64,000 nt of DNA from Bufo bufo (lineage: Eukaryota; Chordata; Amphibia; Anura; Bufonidae), in the NCBI RefSeq assembly GCF_905171765.1, contig NC_053390.1, positions 575,820,471 through 575,884,470 of the forward strand. The letters are read 5' to 3'. Below, in pieces: positions 12,384 through 23,628 of this stretch. How positions within the stretch are numbered: the first letter of the stretch is position 1; each line of letters opens with the position of its first letter. The notes under the pieces were generated by a model. It was not told the DNA's origin. It saw only the letters and a program-made list of their open reading frames with translations, and ran no database searches. The position numbers and the translations under genes were made by a program.

Positions 12384-12578
12384 TCATTGCACTTGACTTG
12401 AGTACAAGAATGTATGTTTGATGGTGGTATAAATGTCTATTCTGCACAAGTCTTGTGGGATCCAAGCCTGGTTCATTTTAATGAACGTGAGCATGTCCAC
12501 GTTGGCTGTGGACAGGCGGCTGTGTCTGTCTGTAATGATGCCTCCTGCCGTGCTAAATACACGTTCAGAGAGTACCCT
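12384..12578 (-). pseudogene. hAT transposase C-terminus (dimerisation domain)
   Basis: On the minus strand this encodes LSERVFSTAGG...RLSTANVDMLTFIKMN, the end of the hAT C-terminal dimerisation domain. It completes the frame that breaks off at 23637 (WPELALYALEVLACPAASVL), the two being separated by the second hAT element. The junction falls exactly at that element's target duplication. Confidence 0.85.
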
Positions 12579-12974
12579 CAGGGCCCGACTGGCCTGCCGG
12601 GATACCGGGAAATTTCCCGCTAGGCCGGCAGGCCTGAGTGCCGCAAGGCCGCGGCCCTGGTGACAAGTGGAGGCGGCCGGCGGCAGGGCACAGCAGCAGG
12701 AGATGAGCGCTTCCATTGTGGAAGCGCTCATCTCCATAGTCATCTGTATCGCCGTCCTCAGGACGGCGATACAGATGGCTATGCTGCGGCAGGGGATGGA
12801 GATGTGTGTCCCCTCCTGTTCCTCTTATAGGCTGCCGGCCTAGTGCTGGCAGCCTATCAGAGGCCGGTGCAGGCAGCGCGATGACATCATCGCGCTGCCT
12901 GAGCCGTATAGCGAGGGACACAGGCCGGAAGAGGCCTGCATCGCATCGCTGGAGGTAAGTATAAGTGTTTTTTT

Positions 12975-13435
12975 TTTATATATAGGTACAATACTGGCAC
13001 ATGATAAGGGGGGACTACTGGGCTGGCAGATGATAAGGGGGCTACTGGCACATAAGGGGGCTATTGGCACATAAGGGGGCTATTGGCACATAAGGGGGAT
13101 TACTGGCACATGATAAGGGGGACTACTGGCACATGATAAAGGGGGCTACTGGCACATGATAAAGGGGTCTACTGGCACATGATATAGGGGCTACTGGCAC
13201 ATGATATGCGGGCTACTGGCACATGATAAGGGGGCTACTGGCACATGATAAGCGGGCTACTGGCACATGATAAGGGGCGGCTACTGGGACATAAGGGGCG
13301 GCTACAGGCACATAAGGGGTGGCTACTGGCACATAAGGGGTGGCTACTGGCACATAAGGGGGACTACTGGCACATAAGGGGGGCTACTGGCACATAATGG
13401 GGGCTACTGGCACATAAGGGGCAGTTACTGGCCAG
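12975..13435. repeat. Minisatellite, units of about 16-23 bp
   Basis: About two dozen variants of GGCTACTGGCACATAAGGGG in direct orientation, differing in whether TGATA is included. It lies in the second hAT and is interrupted on its right by the PLE insertion. Confidence 0.85.
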
Positions 13436-13566
13436 TAATCACTTATTACTTGGTTGTAACCTTGTCGCACTCTGTTGTGGCTTGGAGTAGGGTTCCTGCC
13501 CCAATTAAGCATAAATAAACAAAACTTCAGCGTGATTTGCAAGTAGTGTTATTTTTATTGGAATTG

Positions 13567-13613
13567 CGGCTTCAGCGTAACGTTTCGGCCTATTGGCCTT
13601 CTTCAGACTGCCG
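13567..13613 (-). ncRNA. Hammerhead-ribozyme-like motif (PLE, left arm)
   Basis: Mirror copy of the motif at 15462-15508, read on the minus strand. Core CTGAAGA, GGCC/GGCC stem II with an AATA loop, then GAAAC. The conserved A-U pair of stem III is A-C here, so cleavage activity is uncertain. Confidence 0.5.
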
Positions 13614-15461
13614 TAAAATATAAGATATTTTGTTACAGTATATATTACATACCATCGGGAGAACATATACATCATATTTTCATGTACCGGAATATATATA
13701 TCATAGAATTTCATCTATAAATTATACATATGGGTCAAAAATTCATCTCAATAATCAAGGGGAAATCTCAAATCCAAGAGACCCCATATCATGTGTCACC
13801 ATGGTTACCATAATGAGGGTTAGTCGATCAGTATCACAGATCAGTCCTTGTAGAATGGATAAAGTGGACCTGGCAACGCAATATATGAAGCTGGTTATCA
13901 GCATATCATAACCATCACATTAGCTAAAACAAATCACTTAAGGAAAATAACATGGACATTGCATAATTGGTATAGTCAAACTATCACTATCACTGCAAAC
14001 AAGGTATCATAGATAAAGAATAACTCTCTGGTTCAGATAGCATATAACTATGGTATGTGGTCCTGGGGTCTGTATGACCTACCGGCGTCCGGAACACGCT
14101 TACCTAATGCCGCTGGTGATGATGAGAAGAAATTGGCGCTCTGTGACAGTGTAATGCGGAAGTACCGCTGGTGAGAGTGGCGCTAGTACGAGAAGGAATC
14201 AAGTGATATTTAAAGGCAGCCCGCGTCTCTGCCTCATGGACCTCACTTCCGGTATCGGCCGTGAAACCGGAAGTGAGGTAATGGTGGAACGCACGTGGAA
14301 CGCAAGGAACTTCTGGTTTCGGCCCGCGAAACCGGAAGTAAGCAAGGCAGAGCAGTGCGATCACATGGCTTATGACATGCAGTCATGTGATCCCTGGTAG
14401 CGATCCTCATGCAAACTGAACTTAATGAAAAACGGTATATATTCTATACAAACTATATTCTATTCAGACTATATTGATAAAGGAGGGGCTAAAGAAAGAT
14501 ATGGGAAAAGAAGACATGAATATGGTACAAATAGAGTATAGTGTAAGAGGGATAATAGACAGTCAGCAAGACAGGGGAAAAGTACAGGAGGAAACCAGAA
14601 AAATAGAAGAAAGGGATTGAAGTTAAAAAAACAAGGAAACAGGGAAAAGAGGGGAAAGCAAGGGAAAACAAGAAAAAGAAAAGGAAAAGAAGGACAAAGA
14701 AAAGGGGGAAGAGACGGGGAGCAGTATGAGTCAGTGTCAAAGGATACTATGCGGCATTAGGAGGGGTCCCGGATCGTCAATAAGCCTGTGAAGGGAAGAG
14801 AAAAAGGAATTATTATTATTATTATTATAAGTACGGTTTGCTATATAAATTATTATAGTAGACTCTGAATTTCGTACTCTCTTTCACGGCCGATACCGGA
14901 AGTGAGGTCCATGAGGCAGAGACGCGGGCTGCCTTTAAATATCACTTGATTCCTTCTCGTACTGGCGCCACTCTCACCAGCGGTACGTCCGCATTACACT
15001 GTCACAGAGCGCCAATTTCTCCTCATCATCACCAGCGGCATTAGGTAAGCGTGTTCCGGAAGCGTGTTCCGGTTGTTTGCAGTGATAGTGATAGTTTGAC
15101 TATACCAATTATGCGATGTCCATGTTATTTTCCTTAAGTGATTTGTTTTAGCTAATGTGATGGTTATGATTTGCTGATAACCAGCTTCATATATTGCGTT
15201 GCCAGGTCCACTTTATCCATTCTACAAGGACTGATCTGTGATACTGATCGACTAACCCTCATCATGGTAACCATGGTGACACATGATATGGGGTCTCTTG
15301 GATTTGAGATTTCCCCTTGATTATTGAGATGAATTTTTGACCCATATGTATAATTTATAGATGAAATTCTATGATATATATATTCCGGTACATGAAAATA
15401 TGATGTATATGTTCTCCCGATGGTATGTAATATATACTGTAACAATATATCTTATATTTTA

Positions 15462-15508
15462 CGGCAGTCTGAAGAAGGCCAATAGGCCGAAACGTTACGC
15501 TGAAGCCG
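15462..15508 (+). ncRNA. Hammerhead-ribozyme-like motif (PLE, right arm)
   Basis: CTGAAGA at 15469-15475, stem II GGCC 15477-15480 with GGCC 15485-15488, GAA at 15489-15491, then a short stem III (CG-TTA-CG). The outer part of stem I pairs CGGC (15462-15465) with GCCG (15505-15508). The A15.1-U16.1 pair reads A-C, a departure from the hammerhead consensus. Confidence 0.5.
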
Positions 15509-15619
15509 CAATTCCAATAAAAATAACACTACTTGCAAATCACGCTGGAGTTTTGTTTATTTATAATCACTTATTACTGGCAGATTATTGGGTGGCACTA
15601 TAGGGGCATCTACTAAGGC

Positions 15620-15890
15620 TAAAAAGAAGGGGTATTTTATATGGGGGGCTCTGTATAGGGGCATTTTATACTGGGACACATTATGGTGGGTACTATGGGG
15701 AAGGGGGGAGAGGAGTACTATGGGGTCATCTACGGGGGCACTGAGAAGGGGTATTTTATATGGGGGCTCTGTATAGGGGCATTTTATACTGGGATACATT
15801 ATAGTGGGTACTATGGGGAAGGGGGGAGAGGAGCACTATAGGGTCATCTACGGGGGCACTGAGAAGGGGTATTTTATATTGGCACATTAT
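15620..15890. repeat. Tandem duplication of about 135 bp
   Basis: Two direct copies of a G-rich unit (TATAGGGGCATTTTATACTG ... GGGGTCATCTACGGGGGCAC). It lies in the second hAT, to the right of the PLE insertion. Confidence 0.75.
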
Positions 15891-15899
15891 GGGAACATT

Positions 15900-16584
15900 A
15901 GCTCAACTGGGGGCATTACAAAGGGGTATGTTTTGCACATTATAAAGAGAATTATTACTACTGGGGGGGGCATTATGGTGGGCTTTATTACTCCCCCATG
16001 GTATGACCCCCTAGTAGCAGCACCAGCCTCTCCCTGCTCTGCTATCCCTCTGCCCCTTCTCCAAATCCTTATTATGAAATCTTTCTCATTAGGATAAAGA
16101 ACAACATCAGCTCCGCTGAGCCCCCGGCCAAGTGTTGAAGTGGTGTCCGAGATCCCCAAGGGCCAAGCCAAGTAACTGTAAGTTTTTATGTGAAATATGT
16201 TTATGTTTGTAGTTGATCTTTATTATCGATTTTACACTGCAGATTGTTATTTTTTTTTGCAGCATATGGGTGAGATTTAATAAATATTTTTATTATTTGG
16301 TCGAAAGGCTCATTGGGGGGATTGTAACAGGACTGCCATAGAATATCTAAAATAGCTGGTCAAGTAAAATGTTGCATGCAATAATCATTAAATAGGTGGC
16401 CAACAAAAAAGGGGCGGGGCAAAGGGCATGGTAAAACACTGTCTGAGCATGCTGAGAGTTGTAGTTTTGCAACAGTTGGAGGCACCCTGGTTGGGAAAAC
16501 ACTGTGATAATATGAACAATGGGGGTTCTAGAAAAGAGCTATCGTGGGCCAAAGTTCATTTTCGTGTTTACACACGTGTTTTAA
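15900..16584. other. Second-hAT interior, nothing recognised
   Basis: Mixed-composition DNA of the second hAT between the 135-bp duplication and the TTAA element. I see no domain, RNA or terminal repeat. Confidence 0.4.
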
Positions 16585-17533
16585 CCACTTAAGGACCACA
16601 GGTTTATACCCCCTAGTGACCAGGCCCTTTTTTACAAATCGGCACTCCACAACTTTAGCGGTTTATTGCTCGGTCATGCAACTTACCACCCAAATGAATT
16701 TTACCTCCTTTTCTTCTCACTAATAGAGCTTTCATTTGGTGGTATTTCATTGCTGCTGACATTTTTACTTTTTTTGTTATTAATCGAAATTTACTGATTT
16801 TTTTGCAAAAAAATGACATTTTTCACTTTCAAATAAGAAAATAGTGGGTGAGCACTCAGGCACTTGGACTTGATAAAATTTATTTAAATCAATTTATTGA
16901 TACATGTACTAGTCATAAAATCTATTAGGATAAATATAAAACATAACATAAAATATAATCACCAATGGGAATCAATATGCTGGATTTACACACTTGGCAT
17001 AAAGTTTTTATAATGTCCAAACAGTGTGGACTGACAAAGCAAGTGGCTGGGCACAAATCCACTACCAGAGTGTCAATTCCAAAGTGTCAATTCTCAGGTA
17101 TGGTTGTCAATCCTTATCCCGTATATGGGACACATCAGGCACAGATAAATATGGTTAGGATGATAGTGCTTATCTCCTCCGCAGGGTTTTCGGTGCAGTA
17201 AATTTTGTCACAAGCTTAATAGCTATAGGTATTAATCATACCTTCCGATGAGAGTCAATGCTTTGAGGAGGAATGGTTCTTACCTTCCTTCCTATCCACA
17301 CAAGTAGCAGGCGGTGCAGGTTAGTACCGGCGTCACGCTTCAAACTGTTCGCGCTGATTGTCCCGAACTAACGCGGGAGTTGGAGCGGGACTTAGTTAGT
17401 CCGTGCGTGATGATCCTCCGGCTGGAACAAGGAAACTACCTCTTCGGTCTGTGTTTGTTTGTTCCTATGGAATTGACTGCAGCTGCAGTTGCAAGTAGCG
17501 TGGCCACGCTAATGATCACGGAGGTACTGCTCA

Positions 17534-17599
17534 CAGGTGTCCGGCCCAGACGCGTTTCGGGAATTAGCCTTCCCTTCCTCAGTGGTGCCTTGACACCTG
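17534..17599 (-). ncRNA. Hammerhead ribozyme (PLE, left arm)
   Basis: Mirror copy of the ribozyme at 19331-19396, read on the minus strand, with the same core and the same long stem I (GACACCTG at 17592-17599, CAGGTGTC at 17534-17541). Confidence 0.75.
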
Positions 17600-18346
17600 T
17601 ATGCCTCCGCCTTTTATATCCCAAATGACACACCAAAATTGTGGATTCCTGGATTTCCGTTTTGGGATGCGTTTTCCAGTTTCTCTGCATGCGGTATTCA
17701 TGCGGTTTTATTGGGCATATATGCGTTTTTTATGCTATATAATTCTGCTATCATATGTAAACTTAAAATAAGAAAGCATTTTGTTATATCTAGTTATTTA
17801 ACTGAGATATGACATCTTTAACAATTGTTTCATTAACAATAATGCATTCTATAATATACATGTCAGTTCAGTTTGTCATCTCTTGTTCTGACCGTCCCAA
17901 AGATGAACAGATATGGTACACTATGAGTGGTTACAATATAAATACATAAAATACATAAAATTCCATAAAATATTAAAAATGTTATATAAAATCAAAAACA
18001 TGAGTATGTCATATTGGAGGTATCCGACAGAACATAATTAAATATTTTAAATATTAATTGGGGATCTGGCATGGACCCCAGAGACATGATCGACCATCAT
18101 ATTAAAATATTGTCCTATTTATATCATTGCCAATTCCACTAGTCAAGGCTGATTACAATGACAGATGAATCCGAAATAGATGTGCAACAGGAAGCATATT
18201 GATTGAATGTCATATTGATTGGATGTATGGGGGCTGGGGGCCCCAGACCGAGTCCACGACGCAGTGTCGGTAAACGACCAAACTGCGGCGTGTGAGTCGG
18301 ATATGGGGCACCCAGCCTACAAGAATCCAAAAATCTCGAGATCTGC

Positions 18347-18613
18347 ATCCCCTTGAAAACCAGACTGGCCAAACACATCTCTAATATCCGTAAGGGATAT
18401 GAGAAACACTGTCTCTCAAAACATTATATAGATGTTCACAATAAGGATCCGTCCAGTCTGGTTTTCACGGCACTGGAGAAGGTGGACATACACTGGCGTG
18501 GCGGGAACTACATCAAACAGATGTCTAGGATGGAATCAAGACGCATCTATGAGTTCGGATCAATGCTACCAGCCGGCTTAAATGCAGACCTCGAGATTTT
18601 TGGATTCTTGTAG
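18347..18613 (+). pseudogene. PLE GIY-YIG endonuclease, C-terminal end
   Basis: The frame reads LKTRLAKH..IRKGYEKHCLSKHYIDVHNKDPS and later HWRGGNYIKQMSRMESRRIY, ending at a TAG at 18611. This is the C-terminal part of the PLE polyprotein, the GIY-YIG nuclease that nicks target DNA for retrotransposition. The catalytic GIY...YIG motif and the whole reverse transcriptase are missing, lost at the junction with the inverted copy at 18347. The methionine at 18353 is not a true start. Confidence 0.85.
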
Positions 18614-19330
18614 GCTGGGTGCCCCATATCCGACTCACACGCCGCAGTTTGGTCGTTTACCGACACTGCGTCGTGGACTCGGTCTGGGGCCCCCAGCCCC
18701 CATACATCCAATCAATATGACATTCAATCAATATGCTTCCTGTTGCACATCTATTTCGGATTCATCTGTCATTGTAATCAGCCTTGACTAGTGGAATTGG
18801 CAATGATATAAATAGGACAATATTTTAATATGATGGTCGATCATGTCTCTGGGGTCCATGCCAGATCCCCAATTAATATTTAAAATATTTAATTATGTTC
18901 TGTCGGATACCTCCAATATGACATACTCATGTTTTTGATTTTATATAACATTTTTAATATTTTATGGAATTTTATGTATTTTATGTATTTATATTGTAAC
19001 CACTCATAGTGTACCATATCTGTTCATCTTTGGGACGGTCAGAACAAGAGATGACAAACTGAACTGACATGTATATTATAGAATGCATTATTGTTAATGA
19101 AACAATTGTTAAAGATGTCATATCTCAGTTAAATAACTAGATATAACAAAATGCTTTCTTATTTTAAGTTTACATATGATAGCAGAATTATATAGCATAA
19201 AAAACGCATATATGCCCAATAAAACCGCATGAATACCGCATGCAGAGAAACTGGAAAACGCATCCCAAAACGGAAATCCAGGAATCCACAATTTTGGTGT
19301 GTCATTTGGGATATAAAAGGCGGAGGCATA

Positions 19331-19396
19331 CAGGTGTCAAGGCACCACTGAGGAAGGGAAGGCTAATTCCCGAAACGCGTCTGGGCCGGACACCTG
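19331..19396 (+). ncRNA. Hammerhead ribozyme (PLE, right arm)
   Basis: Type I hammerhead core: CTGAGGA at 19348-19354, stem II GGGAA/TTCCC (19356-19360 with 19367-19371), GAA at 19372-19374, minimal stem III A-C/G-T (19375-19376 with 19379-19380), predicted cleavage after C19381. Stem I is long: CCA with TGG, GGC with GCC, and CAGGTGTC (19331-19338) with GACACCTG (19389-19396). PLE terminal repeats are known to carry such minimal hammerheads. Confidence 0.8.
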
Positions 19397-20449
19397 TGAG
19401 CAGTACCTCCGTGATCATTAGCGTGGCCACGCTACTTGCAACTGCAGCTGCAGTCAATTCCATAGGAACAAACAAACACAGACCGAAGAGGTAGTTTCCT
19501 TGTTCCAGCCGGAGGATCATCACGCACGGACTAACTAAGTCCCGCTCCAACTCCCGCGTTAGTTCGGGACAATCAGCGCGAACAGTTTGAAGCGTGACGC
19601 CGGTACTAACCTGCACCGCCTGCTACTTGTGTGGATAGGAAGGAAGGTAAGAACCATTCCTCCTCAAAGCATTGACTCTCATCGGAAGGTATGATTAATA
19701 CCTATAGCTATTAAGCTTGTGACAAAATTTACTGCACCGAAAACCCTGCGGAGGAGATAAGCACTATCATCCTAACCATATTTATCTGTGCCTGATGTGT
19801 CCCATATACGGGATAAGGATTGACAACCATACCTGAGAATTGACACTTTGGAATTGACACTCTGGTAGTGGATTTGTGCCCAGCCACTTGCTTTGTCAGT
19901 CCACACTGTTTGGACATTATAAAAACTGTATGCCAAGTGTGTAAATCCAGCATATTGATTCCCATTGGTGATTATATTTTATGTTATGTTTTATATTTAT
20001 CCTAATAGATTTTATGACTAGTACATGTATCAATAAATTGATTTAATTAAATTTTATCAAGTCCAAGTGCCTGAGTGCTCACCCACTATTTTCTTATTTA
20101 TTTGCTATTTGACCAGAGGGTGGGTGTCCCTCTAATTTGGGTTAGTAGCACCTGATTCCATAATCCGCCTGAAGTGAGCCACCATATTGCACAAATAGTT
20201 TTCACTTTCAGTTGTAAAATTTTGCAAAAAAAACGACATCCATATATAAATTTTTCTCTAAATTTATTGTTCTACATGTCTTTGATAAAAAAAAAATGTT
20301 TGGGTAAAAAAAAAAAATGGTTTGGGTAAAAGCTATAGCGTTTACAAACTATGGTACAAAAATGTGAATTTCCGCTTTTTGAAGCAGCTCTGACTTTCTG
20401 AGCACCTGTCATGTTTCCTGAGGTTCTACAATGCCCAGACAGTAGAGAA

Positions 20450-22190
20450 CCCCCACAAATGACCCCATTTCAGAAAGTAGACACCCTAAGGTATTCACTG
20501 ATGGGCATAGTGAGTTCATAGAACTTTTTATTTTTTGTCACAAGTTAGCGGAAAATTATGTTTTTTTTTTTTCCTTACAAAGTCTCATATTCCACTAACT
20601 TGTGACAAAAAAAAAAAACTTCCATGAACTCACTATGCCCATCACGAAATACCTTGGGGTGTCTTCTTTCTAAAATGGGGTCACTTGTGGGGTAGTTATA
20701 CTGCCCTGGCATTCTAGGGGCCCTTATGTGTGGTAAGTAGTTTGAAATCAAAATCTGTAAAAAATGGCCGGTGAAATCCTAAAGGTGCTCTTTGGAATGT
20801 GGGCCCCTTTGCCCACCTAGGCTGCAAAAAAGTGTCACACATCTGGTATCGCCGTACTCAGGAGAAGTTGGGCAATGTGTTTTGGGGTGTCTTTTTACAT
20901 ATACCCATGCTGGGTGAGAGAAATATCTCGGCAAAAGACAACTTTTCCCATTTTTTTATACAAAGTTGGCATTTGACCAAGATATTTATCTCACCCAGCA
21001 TGGGTATATGTAAAATGACACCCCAAAACACATTCCCCAACTTCTCCTGAGTACGGCGATACCACATGTGTGACACTTTTTTGCAGCCTAGGTGGGCAAA
21101 GGGGCCCACATTCCAAAGAGCACCTTTAGGATTTCACCGGCCATTTTTTACACATTTTGATTTCAAACTACTTTGCACGCATTTGGGCCCCTAAAATGCC
21201 AGGGCAGTATAAATACCCCACAAGTGACCCCATTTTGGAAAGAAGACACCCCAAGGTATTCTGTGAGGGGCATGGCGAGTTCCTAAAATTTTTTATTTTT
21301 TGTCACAAGTTAGCGTAAAATGATGATTTTTTATTTATTTTTTCTTACAAAGTCTCATATTCAACTAACTTGTGACAAAAAATTAAAACTTCCATGAACT
21401 CACTTTGCCCATAACGAAATACCTGGGGGTGTCTTCTTTCCAAAATGGTGTCACTTGTGGGGTAGTTATACTGCCCTGGCATTTTAGGGGCCCGAATGCG
21501 TGAGAAGTAGTTTGAAATCAAAATGTGTAAAAAATGGCCGGTGAAATCCGAAAGGTGCTCTTTGGAATGTGGGCCCCTTTGCCCACCTAGGCTGCAAAAA
21601 AGTGTCACACATGTGGTATTGCCATACTCAGGATTTGACCGAGATATTTCTCTCACCCAGCATGGGTATATGTAAAATGACACCTCAAAACACATTCCCC
21701 AAATTCTCCTGAGTACGGCGATACCAGATATGTGACACTTTTTTGCAGCCTAGATGCGCAAAGGGGCCCAAATTCCTTTTAGGAGGGCATTTTTAGACAT
21801 TTGGATCCCAGACTTCTTCTCACGCTTTAGGGCCCCTAAAATGCCAGGGCAGTATAAATACCCCACATGTGACCCCATTTTGAAAAGAAGACACCCCAAG
21901 GTATTCAATGAGGGGCATGGCGAGTTCATCGAATTTTTATTTTTTTTGCCACAAGTTAGCGGAAATTGATTTTTTTTGTTTTTTCTCACAAAGTCTCCCT
22001 TTCCGCTAACTTGGGACAAAAATTTCAATCTTTCATGGACTCAATATGCCTCTCAGTGAATACCTTGGGGTGTCTACTTTCTGAAATGGGGTCACATGTG
22101 GGGTATTTATACTGCCCTGGCATTTTAGGGGCCCTAAAGCGTGAGAAGAAGTCTGGAATATAAATGTCTAAAAATTTTTACTCATTTGGA
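20450..22190. repeat. Alternating inverted blocks of about 300-500 bp
   Basis: One module (CCTAGGCTGCAAAAAAGTGTC, CTGCCCTGGCATTTTAGGGG, TTTTGTCACAAGTTAGCG) appears about five times in alternating orientation, so neighbouring copies make stacked palindromes. Short ORFs in it mirror each other on the two strands and are not genes. Confidence 0.8.
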
Positions 22191-22299
22191 TTCCGTGAGG
22201 GGTATGGTGAGTTCATGTGAGATTTTTTGACACAAGTTAAAGGAATATGAGACTTTGTAAGAAAAAAATAAAGTAAAAAATTTCCGCTAACTTGGGCCA

Positions 22300-23120
22300 A
22301 AAAAATGTCTGAATGAAGCCTTACGGGGGGTGATCAATGACAGGGGGGTGATCAGGGAGTCTATATGGGGTGATCACCCCCCTGTCATTGATCACCCCCC
22401 CTGTAAGGCTCCATTCAGACGTCCGTATGTTTTTTACGGATCCACGGATACATGGATCGGATCCGCAAAACACATGCGGACATCTGAATGGAGCCTTACA
22501 GGGGGATGATCAATGACAGGGGGTGATCAATGACAGGGGGGTGATCAGGGAGTCTATATGGGGTGATCACCCCTGTCATTGATCACCCCCCTGTAAGGCT
22601 CCATTCAGACGTCCGTATGTGTTTTGCGGATTCGATCCATGTATCAGTGGATCCGTAAAAATCATACGGACGTCTGAATGGAGCCTTACAGGGGGGTGAT
22701 CAATGACAGGGGGGTTATCAATGACAGGGGGGTGATCAGGGAGTCTATATGGGGTGATCACCCCCGTCATTGATCACCCTACTGTAAGGCTCCATTCAGA
22801 CGTCCGTATGTGTTTTGCGGATCCGATCCATGTATCAGTGGATCCGTAAAAATCATACGGACGTCTGAATGGAGCCTTACAGGGGGGTGATCAATGACAG
22901 GGGGGTGATCAGGGAGTCTATATGGGGTGATCACCCCCGTCATTGATCACCCCCCTGTAAGGCTCCATTCAGACGTCCGTATGTGTTTTGCGGATCCGAT
23001 CCATGTATCAGTGGATCCATAAAAATCATACAAACGTCTGAATGGAGCCTTACAAGGGGGTGATCAATGACAGGGGGGTGATCAATGACAGGGGGGTGAT
23101 CAGGGAGTCTATATGGGGTG
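22300..23120. repeat. Tandem array of palindromic units, about 175 bp
   Basis: Four to five direct units, each itself an inverted repeat, containing GGTGATCAATGACAGGGG, CCATTCAGACGTCCGTATG and GGATCCGATCCATGTATC. It lies in the TTAA element at 16585-23520. Confidence 0.8.
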
Positions 23121-23628
23121 ATCAGGGGTTAATAAGGGGTTAATAAGTGACAGGGGGGGGTGTAGTGTAGTGGTGCTTGGTGCTACATATTACTGAGCTA
23201 CCTGTGTCCTCTGGTGGTCGATCCAAACAAAAGGGACCACCAGAGGACCAGGTAGCAGGTATATTAGACGCTGTTATCAAAACAGCGTCTAATATACCTA
23301 TTAGGGGTTAAAAAAATCGCATCTCCAGCCTGCCAGCGAACGATCGCCGCTGGCAGGCTGGAGATCCACTCGCTTACCTTCCGATCCTGTGAACGCGCGC
23401 GCCTGTGTGCCCGCATTCACAGGAAATCTCGGCTCACGCGAGATGACGCCAATCGGCATTAGTGTAGCCTGGGAGCGCCGCAGCAATGACGCCTTTCGGC
23501 GTTAGTGTAGCGGCAAGAGGTTAAAATGAATGCTTTCTCCTATTATAAACAAGTAAATAATGACGCAATGCTGTGGGGCTGGTATGCAACTTTTTCCAGG
23601 GCTGGTTTTTATTCCCAGTCCGGCCCTG

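Larger units (their letters stand above)
10735..12578. repeat. Tandem duplication of the hAT 3' subterminal region
   Basis: Sequence at 10735-11240 recurs at 12045-12578: GCTCT(A)AAAATAGTCC, ATGTGGATAGGGAAAT, the GGTTGAGGAGGCGGTG block, and the transposase C-terminal coding strip that reads TATAAATGTCTATTCTGCAC on the plus strand. The left copy then jumps to sequence found at 23637-24010, so it is an internally deleted second copy of the transposase 3' end. Confidence 0.7.
13451..15563. mobile_element. Penelope-like element, inverted-copy arrangement
   Basis: It is flanked by a perfect 15-bp duplication TAATCACTTATTACT (13436-13450 and 15564-15578). It consists of two partial copies of the same PLE 3' region in opposite orientation: minus at about 13451-14270 and plus at about 14885-15563, around a unique core. 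Each arm carries a hammerhead-like motif with the GAAGAAGGCC...GGCCGAAACG signature. No coding region is left. Confidence 0.75.
16832..20198. mobile_element. Penelope-like element with inverted partial copy
   Basis: Flanked by the 12-bp duplication TTTTCACTTTCA (16820-16831 and 20199-20210). A plus-strand 5'-truncated PLE (18347-20198) is preceded by an inverted copy of its 3' region (16832-18346), so the whole is a near-perfect 1.5-kb palindrome with a 240-bp unique centre. The plus copy still encodes the end of the GIY-YIG endonuclease domain, which identifies it as a PLE. Confidence 0.85.
16585..23520. mobile_element. TTAA-flanked non-autonomous element
   Basis: TTAA flanks it at 16581-16584 and 23521-23524; the ends are CCACTTAAGG and (reverse complement) CCTCTTGCCG, a weak inverted repeat. 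After subtracting the PLE at 16832-20198 it is about 3.6 kb with no transposase. Inside are alternating inverted blocks (20450-22190) and a tandem array (22300-23120). TTAA preference fits piggyBac or Kolobok. Confidence 0.6.
12579..23628. mobile_element. Second hAT-type element, nested
   Basis: Ends CAGGGCCCGACTGG and CCAGTCCGGCCCTG form an inverted repeat. They are flanked by AGTACCCT (12571-12578) and AGTACACT (23629-23636), an 8-bp duplication with one mismatch. It interrupts the transposase of the big hAT. No transposase of its own was found. It holds minisatellites, a PLE and a TTAA element. Confidence 0.8.

Noticed and set aside
12565..12921. Long minus-strand ORF of 118 codons near the hAT junction
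   Set aside because: It crosses the hAT boundary into GC-rich palindromic DNA and has no domain.
14489..14740. Phe/Leu-rich minus-strand ORF resembling a membrane protein
   Set aside because: It is an artefact of an A/G-rich low-complexity stretch in the PLE core; there are no homologous features.
17314..19616. Mirrored pairs of identical ORFs on opposite strands
   Set aside because: They come from the inverted arms of the PLE and overlap ribozyme and promoter-like DNA; not genes.
22576..22770. His/Pro-rich ORF in the 22.3-23.1 kb array
   Set aside because: Translation of a tandem palindromic repeat (PPVIDHPPV).
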